This document shows positions 39,737-48,980 of a stretch of DNA of 64,000 nt, piece after piece. The position numbers were made by a program, and so were the translations under genes. Location: NCBI GenBank assembly GCA_003250395.1, contig QKGM01000012.1:62001-126000 (forward strand), given 5' to 3'. Source of the stretch: Bacteroidota bacterium (GTDB lineage Bacteria > Bacteroidota > Bacteroidia > Bacteroidales > TTA-H9). How positions within the stretch are numbered: position 1 is the first letter of the stretch; each line of letters begins with the position of its first letter. Under the pieces are notes generated by a model that saw only the letters and a program-made list of their open reading frames with translations, made no database searches and had not been told where the DNA came from.

Positions 39737-40924
39737 ATGAAAACGAGAGTAACTATAGTATTGATAACAGTATTCCTGTTTAGTTGTAATCTGGATACGG
39801 AAAAACATCAGGACAATTTATCTTCGTTACTTAATGGTGAATGGATATTCTATCCTGAAAAAACGAATGAATTTTTACCTCCTCCTCCGACTGCCTTTCC
39901 TCCACTTGCCTTCGGATTCTGCGATGATAAAATTGAATTTCTTAATGGTTTTACAAAGCTCAAAATTGATACTATAACCTGGGAAAGATCAATTATCAAT
40001 AAAGGAAGCATCACCACCTATGAAATAAGGGAAGATAGCATATTTATTAACAGCCCGTTTGACGGGAAGTGGGAATTCAAATGGAAACTCATTGCTATAC
40101 ATCCAGATACATTGATTTTAGCGGAAAATGATACAATGATTTTTAAAATGGTACGGTTAAAATATAACCAGGACACCTTACCATCATTCGATCAAATTGT
40201 ATATTCTCGCTCTGGTTGTTACGGTTACTGTCCTATTCTCGATATTGCGGTGAGTAGTGATAATAAGGTTTACGTTCAAGGTGAAGGTTATGTAGATTCG
40301 CTTGGATTTTTCAGTGCTACGATTGATAGTTGCCTTACAAATTTCATCTTTAGTAAATTTAGAAAAGCCGATGTACTAAATTTGGATGATGAATACTCAT
40401 TCGGGCCTACTGATAATGAAGCTATAACAACTACCTATATAAAAAACGGGAAAATTGTAAAAACAATTGTTGATTACGGTAAATTCAGTACAATTGAGCT
40501 ATTGTGGGCATATACAGCAATAGAAAATGTTCTAACCAAGGCAGATTGGAATCGGATCCCTTATGATGAACCATTTTATCCGAAATTACATTACTACACT
40601 TTTTACAAGGATTCATTAATTCTTGTACTGGAAAAATCCGAAAGTTTTTATTTATGGACTGAACTTCGAAAGGCTAACCTGTGCGAAAAGAAATTCCTTC
40701 CTAAGTATAACGTGTGGTTTAGTGGCAATTATATTTATTGGGGACCTGACCCAAATGAAAAAAGAATTCATAAAAATAAAATACACGAAATAAAATCAGA
40801 TGGACGTTTTTTCACCTTTCAATATGAAAATGGAGATTCTGTCACTTATGATATAGGATATAATTTCATTGACAGAAACTTTACTGAAGACGATTTTAAA
40901 ATTAAAACAGAATATGACTTCTAA
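39737..40924 (+). CDS. DUF6438-like lipoprotein
   Basis: Lipobox LFSCNL; YSRSGCYGYCPILDIAVSSDNKVYVQGEGYV matches the DUF6438 pattern. Confidence 0.7.
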   Translation: MKTRVTIVLITVFLFSCNLDTEKHQDNLSSLLNGEWIFYPEKTNEFLPPPPTAFPPLAFGFCDDKIEFLNGFTKLKIDTITWERSIINKGSITTYEIREDSIFINSPFDGKWEFKWKLIAIHPDTLILAENDTMIFKMVRLKYNQDTLPSFDQIVYSRSGCYGYCPILDIAVSSDNKVYVQGEGYVDSLGFFSATIDSCLTNFIFSKFRKADVLNLDDEYSFGPTDNEAITTTYIKNGKIVKTIVDYGKFSTIELLWAYTAIENVLTKADWNRIPYDEPFYPKLHYYTFYKDSLILVLEKSESFYLWTELRKANLCEKKFLPKYNVWFSGNYIYWGPDPNEKRIHKNKIHEIKSDGRFFTFQYENGDSVTYDIGYNFIDRNFTEDDFKIKTEYDF

Positions 40925-41012
40925 ATAACAGCAGTAAACGCAGTACCTGTTACAGGGCGGGGTTTTGCGGTTTAAAAGGCTGTGTGTAAGATTATCTATT
41001 TAATTTTACGAC

Positions 41013-41256
41013 ATGAAAATGATCAAATGAATTATGGCTCGTTATATAAAGCAGAGATAGTCCGTGAGGCGAACAAGGGGGTTAGAACCGTTTCAGAGAT
41101 TTTATAAGAACGTGAACTTCTTCCTGTTCCAGTAATAAAATGGAAAAGGAGTTCCTCAGGCATATTTCCAATGTTTCTGATGGAATATGGAAGTACGAAT
41201 AAGAACGTGGTATCATGCATTATAGTTAAAGAAAAGAATTGACCGCAAGAACTATT
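41013..41256 (+). pseudogene. Relic copy E1 of a transposase-orfA-like N-terminus
   Basis: 41013-41073 is 49/61 identical (ungapped) to 43700-43760; translated MNYGSLYKAEIVREANKGVRTVSEI* resembles the N-terminus of IS3-type OrfA proteins, then a stop. Confidence 0.4.
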
Positions 41257-41394
41257 ACAATTGAAAATCCTTAACTTTGCTAAGTAATAATCAGGAAGTA
41301 TCAAACCTGCTCTATTTGTTTAGTTTTATATAATTGTACCATTAATGATTGATATACACGTCTCTACATTCCTTCTCTTAATATTTTCAGCTGT

Positions 41395-42696
41395 ATGAAA
41401 AATAGTTTTATTTTCAAAGTGTTTCAGATTATATGCTTCGGTTTGTGTATACTAGATTGTAATGGCCAGGATTCCATATTCTCTATTCCATTAAAATTTA
41501 GTGAACCTCAGCCTGGATGTAATAATATTAATCTTTCCGCCATACAAAAGATAACCAATAGCACAGATTTTGTGGTTCCTCAGGTTCAATCTGAATATTT
41601 AGTTGGATATGTAAAAATAAACCCGTATCAACACTATTATGATGATCGGAATTCAAGTCCATCAATGCGCAACAAATATTTAAAATGGGTTAAGAAGAAT
41701 AATATTGATACATCTCAATTTGTTCTGAACTATCTGTCAAGTAATAAGATTTATATATATGTTAGTTTATATAATAAGATTAAGACTGTCATTATAGATA
41801 CAGATTCTGATAGCTCTTTTTGTGATGAAACAGTTTTCGAGTACGATATGCGAGAGGGTACAACTACAAACGCGGAGAACCTGAAAATTATTAATACAGA
41901 CATAGGGATTCCGGTCGATTCGTCTGGTATTCTTGTTCGAAAAAAAATTAATATCAGTATTCTGGTAAATTATTATGATGAAGCCGATAAAGGAGGTTTC
42001 AATGATTCTCTGCAGTGTTCAATCTTCCCAAATCTTACAGGTAATGGCTATTTCCTTTTACCTGATACCGTTTCTTTTTCATTATATTGTCAAAACTTCA
42101 ATCAGTTTTATCAAAACGATAAGCTGAATGGTGTTTTTTGGATTTCAAATCCCGATCTCCACTATAAGAGAACAGTGTTGAAATATGGTAGGGAATTTCA
42201 GATAGGACACAATAAGTATTCATTATTAAAATACAATCCGCATAATCAACTATTGTTTTTTAAAGTTAGGAAAGTTGATAGTATTGGTATAACTCCTGGT
42301 AATTATTTTCCAAAATCTGCCGGTTTAGATACTCTTAATGGTCTTTCCGTTGTTTTTTTCACGGGTTCGTGGTGTGTACCTTGTAAAGCAGTACTCGATA
42401 GTTTGCTTATTTTGCACAAACTGAGACCGGATATCAAAATATATTCTATAAATAAAGAATATGACACAACAGAATTTCTTAATTATCTAAATATTAATCG
42501 TATTGACTGGCCGGTTATTTATGATGGAAAAACAACTGATAAGACTTTTTATTATTTTGCAAAGTATGAAATAACTGGTGTCCCTGAATTGTTTTTACTA
42601 AACTCACAAAGAAGAATTCTTCGTAAAGAAACTAATCGCGGTGATTGTATTGATCTTATTGAAGAATTGAAGAAAGGAACTTTTGATGGGCTATAG
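41395..42696 (+). CDS. Thioredoxin-like (TlpA/AhpC-TSA-type) domain protein with novel N-terminal region
   Basis: FFTGSWCVPCKAVLDSL (CxxC), KYEITGVPELFLLNSQRRIL C-terminal thioredoxin fold; about 300 aa unassigned N-terminus. Confidence 0.8.
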   Translation: MKNSFIFKVFQIICFGLCILDCNGQDSIFSIPLKFSEPQPGCNNINLSAIQKITNSTDFVVPQVQSEYLVGYVKINPYQHYYDDRNSSPSMRNKYLKWVKKNNIDTSQFVLNYLSSNKIYIYVSLYNKIKTVIIDTDSDSSFCDETVFEYDMREGTTTNAENLKIINTDIGIPVDSSGILVRKKINISILVNYYDEADKGGFNDSLQCSIFPNLTGNGYFLLPDTVSFSLYCQNFNQFYQNDKLNGVFWISNPDLHYKRTVLKYGREFQIGHNKYSLLKYNPHNQLLFFKVRKVDSIGITPGNYFPKSAGLDTLNGLSVVFFTGSWCVPCKAVLDSLLILHKLRPDIKIYSINKEYDTTEFLNYLNINRIDWPVIYDGKTTDKTFYYFAKYEITGVPELFLLNSQRRILRKETNRGDCIDLIEELKKGTFDGL

Positions 42697-42709
42697 TTGC
42701 TTTTGTTAA

Positions 42710-42964
42710 TTGAAAATCATTTCAAATAGTTCTTATTCCTTTTTATTGTTGAAACATTTAATATCAATGCCTTTAGTTTTCCACCTCTACTTCCATGATT
42801 GCGGCTCTACCTGTCTGCGTATGATTGCCAGGCATTACGGCAAATCATATAGCTTGCAGAATTTGCGAAAGTTATGCTTTATTAATCGTGATTTGGTATC
42901 GTTGCCGGGTATAAGCAAGGCGGCCGGAAAGAGAGGTAGTATAATAGTTCCTGTACTATATTGA
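42710..42964 (+). pseudogene. Truncated C39 peptidase domain of a peptidase-containing ABC transporter
   Basis: FHDCGSTCLRMIARHYGKSYSLQNLRKLCFINRDLVSLPGISKAAGKRG is C39-like, then the ORF ends; no permease or NBD follows. Confidence 0.7.
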
Positions 42965-42984
42965 AATAAAAGAAAACCGAAATA

Positions 42985-43656
42985 ATGAAAAGATTAGAAT
43001 TATTAATCACAATCTGGTTTGTCCAGTTGTTAAATATTTCGTTTGGACAAAATGATGCCCTGAGTAATAAATAACTTTCCATTGGCAGCAGACTGCTGGA
43101 ATTTGTTTTGGGAATTCAGTTAAATACAACGGATTAAGATTAAATCTTTGGGATAGTAAATTGAATGAGGAATCTGAAATATATGAGAGAATTAATGGAA
43201 TGAACATATCCTTTTCATTGGAAAGCGAAATTACAAATGGAATTCAGGTTGCCGCACTGGTTTCTCATTCTGTTGAAATTAGTGGAATTTCAATTGCAAG
43301 TATCAGACACAATGCAGAAAAGATAAATGGATTCGCTGCAAGTTATGGAATAGTTAGTGATACTTTGAATGGAATGGTGGTTTTGTAGGTTTTGCAATCG
43401 GTGCTGAAGATCCGCAATTTCCTGAGAAAGTGATTAATGGACTTGCAGTAGGCCTATTGATAGTTGGAGCAGAAAAAGTGAGAGGGGTTTCAGTTAGTTG
43501 CGTCAAGTGTTATTCAAAAGAACATTTTGGCTTATCAGTTTCCCGCTTTATAAAAAAGACATAAATCTACATGGATTACAAATTGGTCTGTTAAACTATG
43601 CAGGAAACAATCCAAAATTGTTAAGATGGTTGCCATTGATCAATTTTCATTTGTAG
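42985..43656 (+). pseudogene. Disrupted LA_2272-type surface repeat protein gene
   Basis: Signal peptide MKRLELLITIWFVQLLNISFGQ, in-frame stop, NG-x-x repeats (INGMNISF, ITNGIQVAALV, INGFAASYGIV), frameshift, C-terminal LHGLQIGLLNYAGNNPKLLRWLPLINFHL* in another frame. Confidence 0.7.
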
Positions 43657-43699
43657 AGGTGATTTACAAAACCGGACATCAAGGTAAAGTATAAGACCC

Positions 43700-43854
43700 A
43701 TGAAAATGATTAAACGAAATTCGGTTCTTTATTTTAAGCAGAGATAGTCCTTGAGGTAAATTCAAAGGATTATTTAAAACGTTGGCAGTCGTTTGAATTA
43801 TCGCGGATTGTATTGTGTAACATTAAGGAGCGTTTTCGAATACCGATTATATAA
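43700..43854 (+). pseudogene. Relic copy E2 of the transposase-orfA-like N-terminus
   Basis: 43700-43760 aligns ungapped with 41013-41073; conserved peptide (T/M)(K/N)(F/Y)GSL(F/Y)-AEIV-E-N with a lost start and an internal stop. Confidence 0.4.
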
Positions 43855-43874
43855 ATTTATATAATTTCACGAAC

Positions 43875-44717
43875 ATGAATATTATAGAGCTTCAGAACCT
43901 TTCAAACAAACCTGCTTTGTATGAGAGAGGGACTTCTGTTATGTGGACAGACCCGTACATTTCGAAACAATTGCTCGAACTTCATATAAACCCTGACCAC
44001 GATGTTGCAAGCAGAAGCAGGGCAAAGATTGAATTAGTATCTGGATGGATATCCGCAAGGCTTGACAAACCGAAAATGGAGATTCTGGACTTAGGATGTG
44101 GCCCGGGCCTTTACGCCGAATTACTGGCAGGAAAAGGTCATTCAGTGACAGGAATCGATTTTTCTGCTGCTTCAATTCAATATGCAACCAAACAGGCAAA
44201 CGAAAAGAAACTCGATATTAAATACTTAAACAAGAACTACCTGGACCTGGACTTCGATAACCAGTTCGATCTGGTAATGATGATTTATCTTGACTTTTGC
44301 GCGTTATTGCCGGAAGAAAGAGACAGGGTGCTGGAGAATATATACAGGGCACTGAAAAAGGGTGGGTTGTTTGTTTGTGATATTGTAAATGAAAAGAATC
44401 TTGATAAAAAGACGATTCCCCAATCATGGGAGATACAGGAGAAAGGATTTTGGAAGGACACTCCTTACCTGGCTTTGACAAACGGATATCATTATCCGGA
44501 GGCAAAGACATTGGCAAATCATCACATCGTGATTGGGGAGGATAACAGGGCAGATACCTACATTTTCTGGAACCATTATTACGAAAAAGATGATATGATC
44601 AGTATATTGGAACCGAAAGGATTTACCGGTATCACGAATTATGAAAATGTATTGCCCGAAAGCGAAGATTGCTGGAATGGGGAAAATGTTACCTTTTACG
44701 TCGCCCGAAAAGCGTAG
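43875..44717 (+). CDS. Class I SAM-dependent methyltransferase
   Basis: MEILDLGCGPGLYAELLAGKGHSVTGIDFSAASIQYA; NQFDLVMMIYLDFCALLPEERDRVLENIYRALKKGGLFVCDI. Confidence 0.92.
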   Translation: MNIIELQNLSNKPALYERGTSVMWTDPYISKQLLELHINPDHDVASRSRAKIELVSGWISARLDKPKMEILDLGCGPGLYAELLAGKGHSVTGIDFSAASIQYATKQANEKKLDIKYLNKNYLDLDFDNQFDLVMMIYLDFCALLPEERDRVLENIYRALKKGGLFVCDIVNEKNLDKKTIPQSWEIQEKGFWKDTPYLALTNGYHYPEAKTLANHHIVIGEDNRADTYIFWNHYYEKDDMISILEPKGFTGITNYENVLPESEDCWNGENVTFYVARKA

Positions 44718-44942
44718 CGTAATAAGGCATTGTATCTTCTCTGCTGGGGGAATTGCCACCACATTCACTTATTACCCGGGAAAGCGGTCATGTTTTCAAG
44801 ATGGATATGGGTTTGATGTTGATATGGGCTTTCATTTGATGAGATTTTGTTCCTGTTTTCAGGCAGGTTGTCAGTTTATATAGGGTATCTCCGATCCTTT
44901 TACTCCGTTTTTATCTCCGGGCTGATAACCGGTTTTACAATG

Positions 44943-46784
44943 TTAGCGAATTGTAAGCAGTAAGAGTATTGCAACCAGGTTGTTTAAAACGTGAAAGACT
45001 ATTCCCGCCAGTAAACCGCCTGAAGTTTTTCTCATCCAACCGCTCAGTATTCCAAACAGGAAGAAAACAGGGAACAGTACCAGGCTGAAGTGCATCGCAG
45101 CAAACAATGCTGCCTGAATAACATTCGCCACCTTGAAATTGATATACCGTTGACATGAATCGAGGATGACTCCCCTGAACACGATTTCTTCGTTAAACGG
45201 GACCAACAGGCAAATTACAGCTACACTAACTCCTTTGCCATAAGTGGTTATAAAAGCATGGATGTCTTGCCGTAAAGCGAGAAGATAGCCCGGGATGCTT
45301 GTCAGGTCTTCTGCCACAAATCCAAGGTTCCTGAAACCTATCTGGAGATAGATTCCGGCAACTATTTTATAGGCAAACAGGATTACTATCCCCATGATGA
45401 TGCTGTTTCTTATTGTCCAGTTTTTACTTAGCAGAACTCCCGGTTTTACCTTGTACAATGAAACAAGCCCGAATAATAAAAATGAAATAGAAAAAAGAAG
45501 TACAGACAATGCTCTTGCCTCTGAGGTCATTTCGTCCTGATTGAACGCATCGCTTGTAAATGCATAGAGAATTTCAGGTGAAGCTATTACAGTTACCAAA
45601 CTTGCTATCAGATAACCTACACTGACAAACCAGAACATCTTAAGGCCCCAGATAGATTCATAGTCCTTTGTGCGGGTTTTTAGTTTCCAGTAATGGCCAA
45701 CAAAATAGACAGGTAAAATCCACACAGAAGGCAGGAGAATCAGGAATATGATGGTCAGGAGCAAGGTCAGAATACCCGAGATGTCTCTTAATTTCCAATC
45801 TCCCTGAGGGTAAGCGAAGAAGACTTTCAGCCGGTATATGCCAAGTGGATCCATAGTATACCCAAGATCTCTGAATTTTGTATAGGATTCGATACATTTC
45901 TCTCCTGACTCGTGTTTCAGATCATGCCGAAGCAGGTTACTATATGTCTTTTCCCTGCCCCAGCCTTTAGCGGTATCTGCAACGAGGTATGTTCTGGCAA
46001 GATCATATTCGCCTGCTCCATCAAGTGTTTTGGCTAATTTATTATTATTGATGTAGGAAGAATCTTTCTGCGCGACTATTGTATAGAGTTCGTAAGCTTC
46101 CTGATAAGCTTCCAGTTCAAGAAGTAATGCCGCTTTCTGACTCAGATGCCATGCCTCCTCTATTGTATCCCCGTCACTTTTCAGGGCTTCCAATGCTTCA
46201 TCCTTTCGGTTGAGCTTGATTAATAATCTGGCATACTCAAGCGAGGATTTATATTCATCCTGATTGTAGATGGCTTTTTCAGAGTATAACAGGGCCGAGT
46301 CAAAATCATCAGCATAGTAGTAATAGGTCGCCATTCGTTTGTATAATTCTGCCCTGTCTATATCGCTCCAATCCCCGGGGTGATTTTCTATTGAGGTTTC
46401 AGCTCTTCTGACAACCTTAAGAAGCTCATCCTGCCATAAAAATTCTGCCTGATAGAGTAATACATCCGGATGATCCGGGAACCGGGTGTTTAGCAATGAA
46501 AGACAACTATCCAGTTCATCCTGATTTGGATTAATGTCTTCCATATCATCATACTGCGCGTTTTCTATGAACCTACATTTTTCAATCAGTATCCCTATAT
46601 CGTCGGGATACCTATTTAAACAGGAATCATATTTTTTAATGCAATCAAGGTAGAACAAATGATTGCTGTTGTTTAGCTGCTCAATCAGTTTTTGATGATC
46701 AGGTGCGTTCTGCCCTTTCACAATATGCAGACATAATAATAAAAGGGTAAGAAATATCAGGTTCCGGTGTAGGTTTTTTCTCAT
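44943..46784 (-). CDS. TPR-repeat protein fused to CPBP family intramembrane metalloprotease
   Basis: N-terminal TPR-like helices; C-terminal VPFNEEIVFRGVILD (EExxxR), AAMHFSLVLFP, FHVLNN. Confidence 0.85.
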   Translation of the reverse strand: MRKNLHRNLIFLTLLLLCLHIVKGQNAPDHQKLIEQLNNSNHLFYLDCIKKYDSCLNRYPDDIGILIEKCRFIENAQYDDMEDINPNQDELDSCLSLLNTRFPDHPDVLLYQAEFLWQDELLKVVRRAETSIENHPGDWSDIDRAELYKRMATYYYYADDFDSALLYSEKAIYNQDEYKSSLEYARLLIKLNRKDEALEALKSDGDTIEEAWHLSQKAALLLELEAYQEAYELYTIVAQKDSSYINNNKLAKTLDGAGEYDLARTYLVADTAKGWGREKTYSNLLRHDLKHESGEKCIESYTKFRDLGYTMDPLGIYRLKVFFAYPQGDWKLRDISGILTLLLTIIFLILLPSVWILPVYFVGHYWKLKTRTKDYESIWGLKMFWFVSVGYLIASLVTVIASPEILYAFTSDAFNQDEMTSEARALSVLLFSISFLLFGLVSLYKVKPGVLLSKNWTIRNSIIMGIVILFAYKIVAGIYLQIGFRNLGFVAEDLTSIPGYLLALRQDIHAFITTYGKGVSVAVICLLVPFNEEIVFRGVILDSCQRYINFKVANVIQAALFAAMHFSLVLFPVFFLFGILSGWMRKTSGGLLAGIVFHVLNNLVAILLLLTIR

Positions 46785-46877
46785 CTGTTGTCTATTACTT
46801 CCGGTTTAGTGGTAATGTATAAAAGCTGACAGGATTAGCAGTCAACCCGTTTATAACGAACCATGTGAGGAGTATTT

Positions 46878-48266
46878 TTAGTCTTTAAACCATGCTTCAA
46901 GTTTGCTAATCTTATCCGGATTATTCGTTATGAATTCTTTAACTTCTTCATTTTCGGAAGTTTGTGCTATGTAATAACAAAAGGCTTCAACATTTTCTGT
47001 CTCAACTAAGCTATTAAACGTGGTAATATAGAAATCCCACCAAAATCCATTAATCTTGTCTTTATGCTCAATCAGGTTACCAAACAGCAATTGGGTAGTT
47101 TCAGCAAAGTACTCAAGATCGGTTTTATCCTTATTCTCTGTGGTAAATCTTGCAGCACTATTAAGACTTAATATTAATTCTGTAGTCCGAAGGGAAGGGT
47201 CGCCAGAGTTTAATGATGGCATTATGATATTAATATTTTTCTCGTCTTTCTTTACAACATTGCTTGCCAACTTTTTTAACAATAACTGGTATTGTATGGC
47301 AGATCTGTCAGAATTGGGTTCTATCATGAGGAAATAATAGAGGGGCAAAATAGATTTTATCTTATAACCTTTAGCATTCATAATGGCCGACAGAAGGATG
47401 TGACTGCTTCCATGATCCGGTTTTGCCAATATAGCATTGATGGCTGCCTTCTCGGCTGTCTCGTAGTCATTGCTGTTGTAAGCCGTCAGCCCAAGGTTAT
47501 AATTCAGTAAATTGCTCCCCGAGAATTGTACCAATCCTTTTTCATAGGCTTTGATCGCCTTCCTGGGGGAACCGGATAAATCCAGAGAACTGCCCAGTAC
47601 GACGTAAGCTAATTCTTCATATTCCTGATGTTGATCGATAACCTTCCGGCTGTATTTGATGGCCCCTTTGTAATTCCCCATGTACATGTATGTAGCAGAT
47701 AATTCGTAGTTAACCAGTACGGAGTTTTTGTCGATAGTCAGTGCCTCCAGATACCTGGCAACTGCTTCTTCATATTTCCCTTCATCAGTCAGCGTTACAC
47801 CCTGGTTTACCAAAACCTTAAATTTTTCGTCCGGGGTCAGTTCTTTACTATATTTTAATTTTGCCCAGACCATAAGTCCTGACAACACAATTTCCTGAGT
47901 GCTGTCTGATTTTAGTGCTTTCTCTTTTCCTTCGTTTTCGGTTCCTTCATTGTATGTAAATGATTTTTCTTCTTCAAGATAGTGAACCCTGGGCAGTATC
48001 TTTTCTCCACTTCTCTCCAGAACAGTTACATGAGAAACTCTTCCTTTGATTATAGGTGCAACATAACTATAGGTTACCATAGTTTTGTTTTCTTTCAATA
48101 CAGAAAAGACTCCAACGATAATCGATTGTTTTCCCAACGTTGCAAACTCAGTTTCGGTTTCACTGTATTTTTTCAATTCAACAGTTAACCCGTCACTTTC
48201 TATACTTTGCCCGAATAACACGTGAGCCATCAAAGTGATGATAGCTATTAAAATACATTTTCTCAT
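46878..48266 (-). CDS. Tetratricopeptide repeat protein
   Basis: Signal peptide; repeated TPR units (GKYEEAVARYLEALTIDKNSVLVNYELSATYMYMGNYKGAIKYSRK). Confidence 0.82.
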   Translation of the reverse strand: MRKCILIAIITLMAHVLFGQSIESDGLTVELKKYSETETEFATLGKQSIIVGVFSVLKENKTMVTYSYVAPIIKGRVSHVTVLERSGEKILPRVHYLEEEKSFTYNEGTENEGKEKALKSDSTQEIVLSGLMVWAKLKYSKELTPDEKFKVLVNQGVTLTDEGKYEEAVARYLEALTIDKNSVLVNYELSATYMYMGNYKGAIKYSRKVIDQHQEYEELAYVVLGSSLDLSGSPRKAIKAYEKGLVQFSGSNLLNYNLGLTAYNSNDYETAEKAAINAILAKPDHGSSHILLSAIMNAKGYKIKSILPLYYFLMIEPNSDRSAIQYQLLLKKLASNVVKKDEKNINIIMPSLNSGDPSLRTTELILSLNSAARFTTENKDKTDLEYFAETTQLLFGNLIEHKDKINGFWWDFYITTFNSLVETENVEAFCYYIAQTSENEEVKEFITNNPDKISKLEAWFKD

Positions 48267-48980
48267 TTTGATTAGGATTTTGAAAGAAGTGTTGCTGTAC
48301 TTGTTTAAATTATAAAGTAATTGATTGATAATATTATTGCTTTGAACTACAGTAATACAATGTTTTGTGGATATTCTGGATGATACATGTGATCAGGTAA
48401 TCATGTAATCAGTTTAATGTTTTGAAGATGGTGATGTGCTGGCACCAAAAGTAATGTTTTTTTCTTAAAAAGCCCTCAGGAAACGGACATAGGTATCATG
48501 CCCCGGTTTATATCAACAGATTACTCATAGATCAGCAATAAGTGATAGTATTATTAATGACCATGTTTTGTAATTACACAACATTATCTCATTTCATAAA
48601 GCACTCACTACCTGTAAGGAGAAGAAGAGTTGATCTTAAATGACCAGATATCGCCCATTAACCGAGAAACATATGCAGAGATATGATGCAACCGCGGTAT
48701 TATTAGACAACATTACTGTATTAACATATATAAAACCAGTGATGTTTTCGTCAGATTTTGTTAATAAGGGATGGATAAAAAGGAGATTCATTACAGCAAA
48801 TTTCCAAGATAACCATCATGGTTTTTTCGCGGGAGATAATTTAAGTTCAACCCGAAAGGAATAATACAATATTAACTAATTCCGGAACCAGAGTTGTGTC
48901 ATCGGTTTCAACAGTCCCTGCAGCATGGGTTTTGATAATTCTTCCCTGCAGCAGGGACATATACTTGAATCCGTCTTATT

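Noticed and set aside
41032-41304. 90-aa minus-strand ORF
   Set aside because: Antisense to the transposase-like relic; no recognisable motif.
43161-43388. 75-aa ORF as an intact gene
   Set aside because: It is an internal fragment of the disrupted LA_2272-like gene; homologous sequence continues in another frame.
48640-48864. 74-aa ORF upstream of the glyS 3' end
   Set aside because: No protein-like conservation or promoter/RBS evidence; probably chance.
48915-48957. Direct repeat TCCCTGCAGCA x2 and interrupted palindrome TCCCTGC-A-GCAGGGA downstream of glyS
   Set aside because: Short, no T-tract, only two units; possibly a weak terminator but not enough evidence.
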